Shown: positions 43,052-52,777 of the stretch, piece after piece
Layout of the letters: each line of letters begins with the position of its first letter
Numbering within the stretch: position 1 is the first letter of the stretch
Assembly: GCF_000349945.1 (NCBI RefSeq)
Contig: NC_020516.1
Location: 3,162,001 to 3,226,000, forward strand
Direction of reading: 5' to 3'
Source of the DNA: Azoarcus sp. KH32C
Lineage (GTDB): Bacteria > Pseudomonadota > Gammaproteobacteria > Burkholderiales > Rhodocyclaceae
Length of the DNA stretch: 64,000 bases
Notes under the pieces: generated by a model
What the model saw: the letters and a program-made list of their open reading frames with translations, nothing else
The model's database searches: none
Told to the model about the DNA's origin: nothing
Position numbers and translations under genes: made by a program

Positions 43052-44635
43052 TTGTCAAAACAATACGACGTACTCATCATCGGCAGCGGCACCGCTGGCC
43101 AGTCACTCGCCCTCAGACTTGCGGATCATCTGCGAATCGGGATTGTCACCAAACGCTCGCTGGCCGACAGTGCCAGCGCGTGGGCGCAAGGCGGCATTGC
43201 GGCCGTGCTCGACAACACGGACAGCATCGCCGCTCACATTCAAGACACCTTCACGGCCGGGGCGGGACTGTGCGACGCCAACGCGACCCGCTTCGTCGTC
43301 GAGCATGGCAAACAGGCGATCGAGTGGCTGATCGGAAGAGGAGTGCCTTTCACCCGGGAAGACGAATCCACGATCGGCTACCATCTCACGCGTGAGGGCG
43401 GTCATTCGCATCGCCGGATCATCCACGCCGCTGACGCGACGGGAGCCGCCGTCCAGGAAACGCTGAGCGAACAGGTCTGCTCGCATCCGAACATTGAAAT
43501 TCTCGAAAATCACATTGCCGTCGATCTGATTCTCGGAAGCAAGATCGGCCTTCCGACTGAAGGCTGCCTTGGCGCATACGTCTTCGACATCGCAAATGAT
43601 CGGGTCGTCACGATCGGCGCTCGCAGCACGGTGCTCGCGACAGGAGGGGCCGGCAAGGTCTACTTGTACACCACGAACCCGGACGTGGCGACCGGCGACG
43701 GGATTGCAATGGCCTGGCGTGCGGGCTGCCGCGTCGCAAACATGGAATTCATCCAGTTCCACCCGACCTGCCTCTACCACCCGCGAGCCAAGTCCTTCCT
43801 GATTTCGGAAGCCGTGCGAGGCGAAGGCGGTCTGCTGAAGCTGCCCGACGGAACGCGTTTCATGCCCGACCACGACGAACGCGCCGAGTTGGCGCCGCGC
43901 GACGTGGTGGCACGGGCAATCGACTTCGAAATGAAGAAACATGGCCTCGACTGCGTGTTTCTCGATATCAGCCACAAGCCCGCCGATTGGCTGCGCAGCC
44001 ATTTTCCGAATATTCACGCACGATGCCTCGAACTCGGTATCGACATCACCCGTGAAGGCATCCCTGTCGTTCCGGCGGCTCACTATACCTGCGGCGGCAT
44101 CGTCACCGACCTGGCGGCACGAACCGACGTCGGCGACCTGTACTCTGTCGGCGAGTCGGCGTGCACGGGCCTCCACGGAGCGAACCGGTTGGCGAGCAAT
44201 TCGCTGCTGGAGTGTCTGGTGTTCGGCGAAGCCGCGGCCCGCGACATTCTCGCCCGCCCGCGCCAATCGCTGCCGTCGCTGCCTGGCTGGGATGAAAGCC
44301 GGGTGACGGATGCTGACGAAGAGGTGGTGATCTCGCACAACTGGGCCGAACTGCGCCGCTTCATGTGGGACTATGTCGGTATCGTTCGTACGACCAAGCG
44401 ACTACAGCGCGCGCAGCACCGCATTCGCCTCCTCGCCCGCGAGATTGACGAGTTCTATTCGAACTTCCGTGTCAGCAACGACCTGATCGAACTACGCAAT
44501 CTCGTCGTGACTGCGGACCTGATCGTGCGCTGCGCATTGCGCCGCAAGGAAAGCCGCGGCCTTCATTTTTCACGCGACTTTCCCGACACGCTCCCCAATC
44601 CCAAGGATACGGTCTTGCGGCCGGGTAAGGACTGA
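43052..44635 (+). CDS. nadB: L-aspartate oxidase NadB
   Basis: 527-residue FAD enzyme that oxidises aspartate to iminoaspartate for NAD synthesis. FAD motif '[20 protein letters not shown]', '[15 protein letters not shown]', substrate-domain '[20 protein letters not shown]', '[20 protein letters not shown]' and '[20 protein letters not shown]'. There is no ATG before the FAD motif. TTG at 43052 is chosen because it gives '[13 protein letters not shown]'. Other in-frame TTGs at 43037 and 43019 exist, but 43019 sits in a TATATT that may be the -10. No clear Shine-Dalgarno, so the start is uncertain by about ten residues. Confidence 0.93.
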   Translation: MSKQYDVLIIGSGTAGQSLALRLADHLRIGIVTKRSLADSASAWAQGGIAAVLDNTDSIAAHIQDTFTAGAGLCDANATRFVVEHGKQAIEWLIGRGVPFTREDESTIGYHLTREGGHSHRRIIHAADATGAAVQETLSEQVCSHPNIEILENHIAVDLILGSKIGLPTEGCLGAYVFDIANDRVVTIGARSTVLATGGAGKVYLYTTNPDVATGDGIAMAWRAGCRVANMEFIQFHPTCLYHPRAKSFLISEAVRGEGGLLKLPDGTRFMPDHDERAELAPRDVVARAIDFEMKKHGLDCVFLDISHKPADWLRSHFPNIHARCLELGIDITREGIPVVPAAHYTCGGIVTDLAARTDVGDLYSVGESACTGLHGANRLASNSLLECLVFGEAAARDILARPRQSLPSLPGWDESRVTDADEEVVISHNWAELRRFMWDYVGIVRTTKRLQRAQHRIRLLAREIDEFYSNFRVSNDLIELRNLVVTADLIVRCALRRKESRGLHFSRDFPDTLPNPKDTVLRPGKD

Positions 44636-44673
44636 TCAGCACAGCCCGCGGCGAAGGCCCCGGGCATTCTGGC

Positions 44674-45180
44674 TCAGCCTCTTTCCTCTCCCTCTTCCAC
44701 GACATCCGTCTTCGCATTAAGCGCGGGTTTCGCCACGTGCCGGAACCAGATTCGAAGCTCGCGCCACGCATCACCATCCACGCCATCCGGCACGAGCATC
44801 ATGGCTCCCCGGAGGGTCCGCCGGCGCGCACCATCATGGCGACTCCCTTCCCAGTGCAGCCACAATCCCCAGCCAAAATCGGTACTCGTTGCCCGCGGCA
44901 GGACATGAAGTTCTCCGTCAGGAATCATTAGATTCAGGCTGCCATCGGGCTGCAGAGTCAGAGCCATGCCCTGCTTGCGGCGTTCAGCCGCCATCACGGA
45001 CCACTGCGACAACGCTGCGATCACGACAACGACAACCACTGCAAACGGAGGGAACGAGGACCGCAGAAATGCAAACGCCGCGATCATGTGAATCGCGGCG
45101 CTCAGTCCGACCGACAGCCTGGAAGGCTTCAGCCGGATTTCGTACGGGAAGCGCACGGGACGGCGCTCCCGACCCATCAT
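44674..45180 (-). CDS. YgfX-like small membrane protein
   Basis: 168-residue protein with a basic N terminus, two adjacent hydrophobic segments ('LSVGLSAAIHMIAAFAFL' and 'FPPFAVVVVVVIAALSQWSV') and a soluble C-terminal part containing 'MALTLQPDGSLNLMIPDGEL' and 'GWGLWLHWE'. This resembles the YgfX/CptA family, usually found beside sdhE and nadB; nadB is the convergent neighbour here. YgfX has been linked to cell-shape proteins and to succinate dehydrogenase maturation in other species, but homology here is only by layout and context. ATG at 45180 overlaps the fabF stop by one base. Confidence 0.65.
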   Translation of the reverse strand: MMGRERRPVRFPYEIRLKPSRLSVGLSAAIHMIAAFAFLRSSFPPFAVVVVVVIAALSQWSVMAAERRKQGMALTLQPDGSLNLMIPDGELHVLPRATSTDFGWGLWLHWEGSRHDGARRRTLRGAMMLVPDGVDGDAWRELRIWFRHVAKPALNAKTDVVEEGEERG

Positions 45181-46418
45181 CAAACGCGTCGGAATGCCAA
45201 CGTGCCGTTCGTGCCGCCGAATCCGAACGAGTTCGACAGCGCTGCGCGGATTTCCATCGGCCGTGCCTTATTGGCGACGTAATCCAGATCGCACTGCTCG
45301 TCCTGCTCGAAGATGTTGATCGTCGGAGGAGCGATCTGGTTGTGAAGCGCGAGCGTCGTGAAAACGGCCTCGATCCCGCCGGCGGCGCCGAGCAGGTGGC
45401 CAGTCATCGACTTCGTCGAATTCACTGCGATCGACTTCGCACGATCACCAAAACAACGCTTGACCGCCGTCGTTTCGGCAAGGTCGCCCAACGGCGTCGA
45501 CGTGCCGTGCGCGTTGATGTAATCAATTTCGTCGAGGGACATACCGGCATCGCGCATCGCATTTGTCATGCAACGTGCCGCGCCGCTACCGTCCTCGCAT
45601 GGAGCGGTCATGTGGTAAGCATCGGCACTCATGCCGTAACCGACGACCTCCGCGTAGATCTTTGCGCCGCGGGCCTTGGCATGCTCGTACTCTTCGAGGA
45701 CCAGAACGCCGGCGCCTTCGCCAAGCACGAAACCGTCGCGCCCCTTGTCCCAGGGACGGCTGGCAGTCGCGGGATCTTCGTTGCGGGTCGACAATGCGCG
45801 CGCCGAGGCGAAACCACCGATCGCAAGCGGAGTGACCGTAGATTCGGCGCCTCCGGCGACCATCACGTCCACGTCGCCATACTGAATCAACCGTGCTGCC
45901 TCGCCGATGCAATGAGTGGCAGTGGTACACGCGGTGACCATCGCCAGGCACGGCCCCTTGAGACCGAACATGATCGACAGGTGACCGGCGATCATATTGA
46001 TGATCGTACCGGGGATGAAGAAGGGCGATATCTTCCTGGCCCCGCCCTTCACGTAATCGTCGTGAGTCGACTCGATCATCGGCAGACCGCCGATGCCCGA
46101 ACCGATATTCACGCCGATTCGTTCGGCGTTGCCTTCGTTAACCTCGATTCCAGCATCCTTGAACGCCTGGATGCCTGCCGCCAGGCCGTAATGGATGAAC
46201 ACATCCATCCGGCGGGCGTCCTTGGGGGAGAGATAGGCACCGACATCGAAGCCTTTCACCTCGCCGGCGATCTTGACCGGGAAATTGGAGGCATCGAAGC
46301 GGGTGATCTCACCGATACCGGAGCGGCCGTTGACAATATTGTCCCAAGCCTCCGGAACGGTATTCCCGACCGGGGAGATAATGCCCAGACCGGTAATGAC
46401 GACTCTACGACGGGTCAA
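45180..46418 (-). CDS. fabF: 3-oxoacyl-[ACP] synthase II FabF
   Basis: 412-residue condensing enzyme that extends acyl-ACP with malonyl-ACP. Catalytic C164 in '[20 protein letters not shown]', His in '[20 protein letters not shown]' and His in '[17 protein letters not shown]'. N terminus '[18 protein letters not shown]' and C-terminal '[17 protein letters not shown]' are typical. Follows acpP by 22 bases. Confidence 0.97.
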   Translation of the reverse strand: MTRRRVVITGLGIISPVGNTVPEAWDNIVNGRSGIGEITRFDASNFPVKIAGEVKGFDVGAYLSPKDARRMDVFIHYGLAAGIQAFKDAGIEVNEGNAERIGVNIGSGIGGLPMIESTHDDYVKGGARKISPFFIPGTIINMIAGHLSIMFGLKGPCLAMVTACTTATHCIGEAARLIQYGDVDVMVAGGAESTVTPLAIGGFASARALSTRNEDPATASRPWDKGRDGFVLGEGAGVLVLEEYEHAKARGAKIYAEVVGYGMSADAYHMTAPCEDGSGAARCMTNAMRDAGMSLDEIDYINAHGTSTPLGDLAETTAVKRCFGDRAKSIAVNSTKSMTGHLLGAAGGIEAVFTTLALHNQIAPPTINIFEQDEQCDLDYVANKARPMEIRAALSNSFGFGGTNGTLAFRRV

Positions 46419-46440
46419 TGTACGCTCCGGTGATCAGGTA

Positions 46441-46680
46441 TTACTTCTTCAGATGGGCGTTGACGTAGTCAATCGCCTGCTGAACCGTGGTGATTTTCTC
46501 GGCTTCTTCGTCCGGAATTTCGCACTCGAATTCTTCTTCGAGCGCCATGACCAGTTCCACGGTATCCAGCGAATCCGCGCCCAGATCGTCGACGAACGAG
46601 GACTCGGTCTTGATTTCCGACTCGTTAACACCAAGTTGCTCGGCGACAATCTTCTTGACGCGCTGTTCGATGTTATCCAT
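46441..46680 (-). CDS. acpP: Acyl carrier protein
   Basis: 79-residue acidic carrier of fatty acyl chains. The phosphopantetheine attachment serine is S37 in '[19 protein letters not shown]'. GGAAGGAG stands about seven bases before the ATG, a very strong ribosome-binding site fitting its high expression. AcpS at 32014 would load the cofactor. Confidence 0.98.
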   Translation of the reverse strand: MDNIEQRVKKIVAEQLGVNESEIKTESSFVDDLGADSLDTVELVMALEEEFECEIPDEEAEKITTVQQAIDYVNAHLKK

Positions 46681-46769
46681 GAACTAACTCCTTCCCTGAA
46701 ATGATCCAGATATAAAAAAAGCCGGCGTATTCTACCAAAAAGGATGGCAACCGCTATCGCAGCCGGCGA
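46681..46769 (-). other. fabG-acpP intergenic region with T-run
   Basis: An 89-base gap, unusually long for this operon. On the minus strand two copies of CGCCGGCT (GCCGGC core self-complementary) are spaced about 40 bases apart, the second followed by a seven-T run. A TAGAAT -10-like element lies between them. Partial termination after fabG combined with an acpP-specific promoter is possible, but neither is certain. Confidence 0.35.
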
Positions 46770-47519
46770 TTACGACATGTACATGCCACCGTTCACATGC
46801 AAAGTGGTCCCCGTGACGTAGGCAGCGGCAGGCGACGCAAGGAATGCCACCGCACCCGCAACCTCTTCCGGGCGCCCCAGTCGGCCAAGCGCGATATTGC
46901 CGAGCAAGGCGTCCCGGGCGGACTCAGGCAGTGCCCGGGTCATGTCGGTATCGATGAATCCGGGCGCGACGCAATTGACGGTGATATTGCGGCTCCCGAG
47001 TTCGCGCGCAAGCGCGCGGCTCATGCCGGCGACACCCGCCTTGGCTGCCGCATAGTTGGCCTGCCCAGGGTTCCCGGCACTGCCGACGACCGAGGTCACG
47101 TTAATGATGCGTCCGCCCCGCGCCTTCATCATGCCGCGCATGACGAGACGGGACATGCGGAAAACGGCCTTGAGATTCGTATCAAGCACCGAATCCCACT
47201 CTTCGTCCTTCATGCGCATCGCGAGGTTGTCGCGAGTGATGCCGGCATTATTGACGAGGATGCCGACAGCACCGAAACGCTTTTCGACTTCCGCCACGAG
47301 CGCTTCGCAGGCTGCAGCATCGGTCACGTTCAGCGCCAGACCGCCGCCCTTGATACCCGCTTCTTGCAAGCCTTTCTCAATATCCGCTGCACCGCCTTCG
47401 GACGTTGCCGTGCCGACGACCGTCGCCCCGAGCTTGCCGAGTTCCAGCGCAATGGCGCGCCCGATACCCCGCGACGCGCCCGTAACCAGCGCAACCTGCC
47501 CTTCCAGCGAAAAACTCAT
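46770..47519 (-). CDS. fabG: 3-oxoacyl-[ACP] reductase FabG
   Basis: 249-residue NADPH-dependent short-chain dehydrogenase that reduces beta-ketoacyl-ACP. Cofactor motif 'LVTGASRGIGRAIALELG', 'LVNNAGITRDNL', catalytic S143, Y156 and K160 in 'NVTSVVGSAGNPGQANYAAA'. Lies 5 bases after fabD. Confidence 0.97.
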   Translation of the reverse strand: MSFSLEGQVALVTGASRGIGRAIALELGKLGATVVGTATSEGGAADIEKGLQEAGIKGGGLALNVTDAAACEALVAEVEKRFGAVGILVNNAGITRDNLAMRMKDEEWDSVLDTNLKAVFRMSRLVMRGMMKARGGRIINVTSVVGSAGNPGQANYAAAKAGVAGMSRALARELGSRNITVNCVAPGFIDTDMTRALPESARDALLGNIALGRLGRPEEVAGAVAFLASPAAAYVTGTTLHVNGGMYMS

Positions 47520-47524
47520 CCTGC

Positions 47525-48454
47525 TTACCTCACCGCCGCAATCGACTGTTCCAGACTGGCAGCATCGTGAATCGAGCCACCCTGTACTTCACCGGCAATG
47601 CGCTTGGTCATACCCGCAAGCACTTTACCCGGGCCACATTCGAGAATGTGGCTCATGCCACGCCGGGCGAGTTCCTGCACGAGCTCGATCCAGCGAACCG
47701 GCGAAAAAGCCTGTCGGACCAAGGCGTCGCGGATCCGGTCGGGATCATCGTATGCTGCGACATCGACATTATTGATAACAGCGATTTCCGGACGGCGAAT
47801 CTCGACTGCCGCCAGACGCTCTGCAAGACGCTCGGCGGCCGGCCGCATGAGCGCACAGTGGAACGGCGCGCTCACCGGCAGCATCACCGCACGCTTGGCA
47901 CCACGCGCCTTCGCAGCTTCGATCGCGCGCTCGACGGCAGCCCGGGCACCGGCAATCACGATTTGGCCCGGAGCATTGAGGTTGGCCGCTTCGACCACCT
48001 GGCCTTGAGCGGCCTCGGCACATGCCTCGCGCACCGCATCGACTTCGAGCCCGAGCAGCGCAGCCATGCCGCCTTCACCCTCGGGCACCGCCTCCTGCAT
48101 TGCCTGAGCGCGGAAGCGCACCAGCGGCACCGCGTCGGCAAAGCTCAGTGCACCGGCAGCAACCAGTGCCGAATATTCGCCGAGGCTATGACCGGCAACG
48201 ACCGCAGGCGCCGGACCGCCCGCGGCTAGCCATGCGCGATAGGCCGCGACACCGGCCGTCAGCATCAGCGGTTGCGTATTGACCGTCAGCGCCAGCCGCT
48301 CGGCCGGCCCTTCACTGACCATCTGCCAGAGATCCTCGCCCAAGGCCTCCGAAGCCTCGGCGAAGGTGTCACGAATCTCGGCGCGATCGCCGTAGGCGCC
48401 CATCATCCCGACAGACTGAGACCCCTGCCCGGGGAAAACCAGTGCAAATGCCAT
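47525..48454 (-). CDS. fabD: Malonyl-CoA:ACP transacylase FabD
   Basis: 309-residue acyltransferase that charges ACP with malonate. N-terminal 'LVFPGQGSQSVGMMGAYGD', nucleophile S90 in 'VVAGHSLGEYSALVAAG', Arg in 'VRFRAQAMQEAVPEGEGGMA' and catalytic His in 'PVSAPFHCALMRPAAERLA'. Between fabH (18 bases) and fabG. Confidence 0.97.
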   Translation of the reverse strand: MAFALVFPGQGSQSVGMMGAYGDRAEIRDTFAEASEALGEDLWQMVSEGPAERLALTVNTQPLMLTAGVAAYRAWLAAGGPAPAVVAGHSLGEYSALVAAGALSFADAVPLVRFRAQAMQEAVPEGEGGMAALLGLEVDAVREACAEAAQGQVVEAANLNAPGQIVIAGARAAVERAIEAAKARGAKRAVMLPVSAPFHCALMRPAAERLAERLAAVEIRRPEIAVINNVDVAAYDDPDRIRDALVRQAFSPVRWIELVQELARRGMSHILECGPGKVLAGMTKRIAGEVQGGSIHDAASLEQSIAAVR

Positions 48455-48472
48455 TTAATAGACCTGCCTGTT

Positions 48473-49438
48473 TCAGAATTGGAGCAAGACGGCGCCCCAC
48501 GTGAAGCCGCCGCCCACACCTTCGACAACCAACCGCTGCCCCGGACGAATACGCCCGTCCCGCACAGCAAGATCGAGCGCGAGGGGGATTGACGCGGCGG
48601 ACGTATTGCCATGGCGATCAACGGTCGTGATCACCTTCTCCATCGGCACACCAATGCGCTTCGCCGTTGCCTGAATGATTCGTACGTTTGCTTGATGGGG
48701 GATCAGCCAATCGACAGCATCCGCACCCAAGCCGGCCTGCCCGAGAACTTCGAGCGCCACATCGCCCAGAACCTTCACGGCGAACTTGAACACCGCTTGT
48801 CCATCCATGCGTAGGAAAGGATCCCCGACCACCTGCCCCGCGGCAACATTTCCGGGTACGCACAGGATCGGATGATGACTGCCATCCGCATGCAACGCAC
48901 CAGCCAGGACACCCGGGGTATCAGAGGCCTCGAGCACCACTGCGCCTGCTCCGTCCCCGAAAAGAACGCAGGTACCGCGATCCGACCAGTCGAGAATACG
49001 GGAAAACACTTCCGCACCGACGACGAGCGCACGCTTGTGGCTGCCGGAACGAATGAATTTTTCCGCGATGGTGAGTCCGTACACGAAGCCCGAACATACG
49101 GCTTGAACGTCGAAGGCCGCTGCGCCGTTGCGAATCCCGAGCTTCGACTGCAGCAATGCCGCCGTGCTGGGGAAAATGCAGTCGGGCGTGGAGGTCGCAA
49201 CGATGATCAGATCGATGTCATCGGGAGCGAGACCCGCCGCCTCGATCGCGCGTACGCTCGCCTCGCGAGCCAGATCACTCGACGCCATCTCCGGCGGAGC
49301 AAGGTAGCGCGTGCGAATCCCGGTGCGGTCGACAATCCACTGGTCTGACGTTTCGATTCCGCGAGCCACCAGATCGTCGTTGGTCACCGGCTCGCCGGGC
49401 AGAAAACTGCCGGTACCGGCAATGCGTGCGTAAATCAT
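48473..49438 (-). CDS. fabH: 3-oxoacyl-[ACP] synthase III FabH
   Basis: 321-residue initiating condensing enzyme that joins acetyl-CoA and malonyl-ACP. Catalytic C115 in '[20 protein letters not shown]', His in '[18 protein letters not shown]' and Asn in '[19 protein letters not shown]'. Its ATG overlaps the plsX stop (ATGA). Confidence 0.97.
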   Translation of the reverse strand: MIYARIAGTGSFLPGEPVTNDDLVARGIETSDQWIVDRTGIRTRYLAPPEMASSDLAREASVRAIEAAGLAPDDIDLIIVATSTPDCIFPSTAALLQSKLGIRNGAAAFDVQAVCSGFVYGLTIAEKFIRSGSHKRALVVGAEVFSRILDWSDRGTCVLFGDGAGAVVLEASDTPGVLAGALHADGSHHPILCVPGNVAAGQVVGDPFLRMDGQAVFKFAVKVLGDVALEVLGQAGLGADAVDWLIPHQANVRIIQATAKRIGVPMEKVITTVDRHGNTSAASIPLALDLAVRDGRIRPGQRLVVEGVGGGFTWGAVLLQF

Positions 49439-50451
49439 GCTGCAGCCACTCCCGTCGACGCCATGCGATCGGAAATGCGCTCGATCAGACGGTTCGATGC
49501 CGCCTCGGCAGCGCGGCAGATCGCCTGCTCGAATGCAAAGGCGTCGGCCGATCCATGGCTCTTTACCACTACCCCGCGCAACCCGAGCAGCGCCGCGCCG
49601 TTATAGCGGCGATGGTCGACGCGCTGCTTGAAGCGCTTGAGTGCGGGCATCGCAATCACAGCCATCATCTTGGTCAGAAGGCTGCGGCCGAATTCCTCAC
49701 GCAGGAACGCCGAAAGCATCTGGGCCAGCCCTTCGGACGTCTTGAGCGCGACGTTGCCGACAAAGCCGTCGCATACCACGACATCGGTCGTTCCCTTGTA
49801 GATGTCGTCACCCTCGACGTTTCCATAGAAGTTGAGCCCACTGACCTTCAGCAGCTCACCTGCGCGCTTGACAACTTCATTCCCCTTGATCGCTTCCTCG
49901 CCGATATTGAGCAGGCCGACCAAGGGGCGCTCGACGTGCTCGACCGCCGATACCAGCATCGCCCCCATGATCCCGAACTGGAGGAGATGCTCGGGCGTAC
50001 AGTCCACATTCGCGCCGAGGTCGAGGACATACACCTGCCCCTTGCGCGTCGGCAACACGCTGGCGATCGCCGGTCTGTCGATCCCTTCGAGAGTCTTCAG
50101 AACGAAGCGGGAGATGGCCATGAGAGCACCGGTATTACCGGCCGACACGGCAGCATGCGCCCGCCCCTCCTTGACCAGGTCGACCGCGACCCGCATCGAG
50201 GAGTCCTTCTTGGACCGCATGGCGATCGCGGGCGGGTCGTCCATCTCCACGACCTCGGATGCCGCCTGCACGGACAGCCGATCGCCGAAAGCATCGCCGA
50301 TGGCGCGCAGCGCCTGATCGAGCGCCTCGGGGCGCCCGACCAGGATCACTTTGCCATCCGGGTGATTCTTGAGAAAAGCCTGCGCAGCAGGCACCGTCAC
50401 GGACGGGCCATGATCGCCACCCATGCAATCTATCGCAACGGTGACACCCAT
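49435..50451 (-). CDS. plsX: Phosphate acyltransferase PlsX
   Basis: 338-residue peripheral membrane enzyme that makes acyl-phosphate from acyl-ACP for phospholipid synthesis. Motifs '[20 protein letters not shown]', '[20 protein letters not shown]', '[20 protein letters not shown]' and '[19 protein letters not shown]'. Lies 89 bases after rpmF with a terminator-like hairpin between them, so its expression relative to rpmF may be tuned. Confidence 0.96.
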   Translation of the reverse strand: MGVTVAIDCMGGDHGPSVTVPAAQAFLKNHPDGKVILVGRPEALDQALRAIGDAFGDRLSVQAASEVVEMDDPPAIAMRSKKDSSMRVAVDLVKEGRAHAAVSAGNTGALMAISRFVLKTLEGIDRPAIASVLPTRKGQVYVLDLGANVDCTPEHLLQFGIMGAMLVSAVEHVERPLVGLLNIGEEAIKGNEVVKRAGELLKVSGLNFYGNVEGDDIYKGTTDVVVCDGFVGNVALKTSEGLAQMLSAFLREEFGRSLLTKMMAVIAMPALKRFKQRVDHRRYNGAALLGLRGVVVKSHGSADAFAFEQAICRAAEAASNRLIERISDRMASTGVAAA

Positions 50452-50490
50452 CGGGCTCTCGCGTAGCTCAAAAGAAAGGAAACGGGGATG

Positions 50491-50525
50491 AAAAAACGGC
50501 GCAGACGCACCACGCGCCGCGCCGT
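50491..50525 (-). terminator. Intrinsic-terminator-like hairpin between rpmF and plsX
   Basis: On the minus strand, stem ACGGCGC (50525-50519) pairs with GCGCCGT (50502-50496) and is followed by a T-run at 50496-50491. It begins 16 bases after the rpmF stop. It probably lets most transcripts end after rpmF while readthrough feeds plsX-fab. Confidence 0.65.
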
Positions 50526-50540
50526 CTTCGGAAGGGGAGA

Positions 50541-50720
50541 TTACTCGCCCTTGGTCTTGACGACCTTCTTGCCGCGATACACGCCGCTCGGGCTGATGTG
50601 GTGGCGCAGATGGACTTCACCGGTCGTCGGCTCGACGGCCAGCGGCGGGTTCGTCAGGAAGTCGTGCGCACGATGCATGCCGCGCTTGGACGGGGATTTT
50701 TTGTTCTGCTGAACGGCCAT
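50541..50720 (-). CDS. rpmF: 50S ribosomal protein L32
   Basis: 59-residue L32. Translation gives '[20 protein letters not shown]' and ends '[13 protein letters not shown]', typical of betaproteobacterial L32. The basic N terminus and '[13 protein letters not shown]' are conserved. Zinc-ligand cysteines are absent (C-minus form). GGAG stands seven bases before the ATG. It is co-transcribed with yceD upstream and plsX downstream, the conserved yceD-rpmF-plsX order. Confidence 0.97.
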   Translation of the reverse strand: MAVQQNKKSPSKRGMHRAHDFLTNPPLAVEPTTGEVHLRHHISPSGVYRGKKVVKTKGE

Positions 50721-50747
50721 GAAACACTCCTAAAACAAATATCGCGC

Positions 50748-51251
50748 CTAGCTCGCGCCGCCCTTCTTGCGAAGGCCTGCCAGCGCCGAAAAAGGCGATT
50801 CCTTTATGCTCCCGCCCTCACGGCGCGGCGCATCACAACTTTCGTGTCGCGGAGCGATCGGCACCGCAAGCACAATCTCATCTTCAACCAGTGCCAGAAC
50901 ATCCATATCCGGCACAGCCTCGATCGCATCGTAGGCATCCTCTTCGAGCTCATCATCCGGAATTTCCTGCCCCGGGCGAACCAGCTCGAACAGCACTTCC
51001 AGCCTAAGCGGCCACTCCATTGCCCCCAGACAACGCTGACACTGCAGCATCAAGTTTCCGGAAACCGAGAGTCTCAGACGCGACTTGCGATCAGCACTTA
51101 CCTCGCCATCGAGACGATACACCAGCTCCCCCGCGCGCTCGACCAACAGATCGGCCAAGCGAGGAAGATCCGCAAGTACAACTTTGCCGGCGAGGCTGCG
51201 CCCCTCGGCTGCGAACTTGAAGGAATCCGGAATAACGCTTCGTTGCGGCAT
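50748..51251 (-). CDS. yceD: YceD/DUF177 family protein (23S rRNA accumulation)
   Basis: 167-residue YceD homologue. In E. coli the protein is needed for normal 23S rRNA levels; orthologues always precede rpmF. A CxxC pair in 'NLMLQCQRCLGAMEWPLRLE' suggests metal binding, followed by an acidic stretch ('PDDELEEDAYDAIEAVPDMD') and 'LVEDEIVLAVPIAPRH'. First gene of the fatty-acid operon; its ATG lies only ten bases after the promoter's -10, with no Shine-Dalgarno. Confidence 0.93.
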   Translation of the reverse strand: MPQRSVIPDSFKFAAEGRSLAGKVVLADLPRLADLLVERAGELVYRLDGEVSADRKSRLRLSVSGNLMLQCQRCLGAMEWPLRLEVLFELVRPGQEIPDDELEEDAYDAIEAVPDMDVLALVEDEIVLAVPIAPRHESCDAPRREGGSIKESPFSALAGLRKKGGAS

Positions 51252-51260
51252 AAGAGGCGC

Positions 51261-51289
51261 ATGATATTATTTTCGGCTTACCCTGTCAA
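51261..51289 (-). promoter_or_regulatory. Promoter of the yceD-rpmF-plsX-fab operon
   Basis: On the minus strand, a perfect -35 TTGACA (51289-51284) and -10 TATCAT (51266-51261) have a 17-base spacer. A start about seven bases downstream would put transcription within a few bases of the yceD ATG at 51251, giving a leaderless or near-leaderless mRNA. Confidence 0.75.
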
Positions 51290-51367
51290 AACCAGTCACG
51301 CGCTTGCATTCAAGGGCTTGCGATCAGAGCGCTCAAAACGACTGGTGACCGCATCTTATAAGCTCGA

Positions 51368-51952
51368 ATGCCGCACATGAAACTCGTTCTCGCCTCGACC
51401 TCCACGTACCGACGCATGCTCCTCGAACGACTGGTGATCCCGTTCGACATGGCGAAGCCGGACGTCGATGAAACCCCGTTACAGGGAGAGACGCCGCCGG
51501 CGACTGCAAATCGACTTGCGATCGAAAAGGCAAAGGCCGTGGCACGACATCACACCGATGCCCTAGTGATCGGAAGCGACCAAGTCGCCCATCTTGGCGA
51601 CGAGATTTTCGGCAAGCCAGGCACCGTGGAACGAGCGGTCGCTCAATTGCGCAGAATGCGCGGCGAAACGGTCATTTTCCATACGGCGCTCGCCGTGGTG
51701 AATGGCCGCACGGGGCACGTGCAATGCGAAAGCGTGGCGACCCATGTGCGCTTCCGCAACTTGTCGGACGCCGAAATCGTCCGCTACGTGGAGAAGGAGC
51801 GCCCGCTCGACTGCGCCGGAAGCGCCAAATCCGAAGGTTTGGGAATCACGCTACTCGAATCGCTGTCGGGCGACGATCCGACCGCACTGATCGGCCTGCC
51901 GCTGATCGCACTCTCCAGAATGCTGCGCGCCGAGGGCCTTGAGCTGCCATGA
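51368..51952 (+). CDS. maf: Maf-family nucleotide pyrophosphatase (YceF type)
   Basis: 194-residue Maf protein, a house-cleaning pyrophosphatase for modified nucleotides (the YceF branch acts on m7GTP). Motifs: 'KLVLASTSTYRRMLLERL', 'DALVIGSDQVAHLGDEIFGK' with the catalytic Asp, 'LRRMRGETVIFHTALAVV' and 'CAGSAKSEGLGITLLESLSG'. The ATG at 51377 gives the family start 'MKLVLAST'; the ATG at 51368 adds three residues and is kept as the outer limit. Its neighbour yceD/rpmF, divergent, is also YceF's E. coli neighbour. Confidence 0.93.
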   Translation: MPHMKLVLASTSTYRRMLLERLVIPFDMAKPDVDETPLQGETPPATANRLAIEKAKAVARHHTDALVIGSDQVAHLGDEIFGKPGTVERAVAQLRRMRGETVIFHTALAVVNGRTGHVQCESVATHVRFRNLSDAEIVRYVEKERPLDCAGSAKSEGLGITLLESLSGDDPTALIGLPLIALSRMLRAEGLELP

Positions 51953-52668
51953 AGACGGCCTGCGGCACGCTTTACCTCCTCCCGGTCAGTCTAGGGGATA
52001 CCGCCTGGTCACGGTTCCTGCCCCTTGAAGTCCAGCAGACCGCAGCGCGCATCCGAACCTTCGTTGTCGAAAACGCGAAGACCGCGCGAGCCGAACTGAA
52101 GCGACTCGAACATCCCGCCCCCCTCCGGGACCTGCAAATCACCGAACTGCCGGAGCAGGATAACGCGGCGACATTGGACAGCCTGCTCACGCCAGCCCTT
52201 GGCGGTCAGGACATCGGCCTGATGTCCGAGGCGGGCTGCCCGGCCGTTGCGGACCCGGGAGCACGGCTTGTCGCCAGGGCCCACGCCCTCGGGATCCCGG
52301 TACGGCCAATGGTCGGGCCGTCGTCGATCCTGCTTGCCTTGATGGCGTCCGGACTGAACGGCCAAAGCTTCGCATTCAACGGCTACCTTCCGGTTGCCGA
52401 TGCCGAACGCGATACTCGTGTGCGGAAGTTCGAGGAGGAGTCGCGGCGACTCAAGCGCACTCAGATCTTCATCGAGACCCCCTACCGCAACGATCGGCTC
52501 TACGATGCGCTGCTGTCGGTTTGTCAGCCGTCGACGCGGCTATGCATCGCGCGCGACCTGACCACAGACGACGAGTGGATACGCAGCTGCACGATCGGCG
52601 AGTGGCGAAAGGGTGCGCGCCCCGATCTCCACAAACGCCCAAGCCTTTTTCTGCTTCTGTCCGCGTAA
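51949..52668 (+). CDS. RsmI-like SAM-dependent methyltransferase
   Basis: 239-residue tetrapyrrole-methylase-fold enzyme resembling RsmI (16S rRNA C1402 2'-O-methyltransferase) but shorter: about 286 is usual. Seen: 'GTLYLLPVSLGDTAWSRFLP', 'GLMSEAGCPAVADPGARLVA', 'VRPMVGPSSILLALMASGLN' and 'FIETPYRNDRLYDALLSVCQ'. The variant N terminus ('PVSLGD' in place of the RsmI-type 'PLGN') and the absent C-terminal extension suggest a paralogue rather than RsmI itself. Its ATG overlaps the maf stop (ATGA). Confidence 0.8.
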   Translation: MKTACGTLYLLPVSLGDTAWSRFLPLEVQQTAARIRTFVVENAKTARAELKRLEHPAPLRDLQITELPEQDNAATLDSLLTPALGGQDIGLMSEAGCPAVADPGARLVARAHALGIPVRPMVGPSSILLALMASGLNGQSFAFNGYLPVADAERDTRVRKFEEESRRLKRTQIFIETPYRNDRLYDALLSVCQPSTRLCIARDLTTDDEWIRSCTIGEWRKGARPDLHKRPSLFLLLSA

Positions 52669-52777
52669 GGACCGGATCCCTGCCGACGCGAAGCGCACGA
52701 CGCGCAACGGTCCCGACGGTATCCAAAGCCATCAGCGATCCAAGGTTCGACGTTGGGCGATCCGGCCTACACCGGAC

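Noticed and set aside
46681..46769. acpP-specific promoter
   Set aside because: The TAGAAT has no acceptable -35 at 16-18 bases, so only a low-confidence intergenic note was kept.
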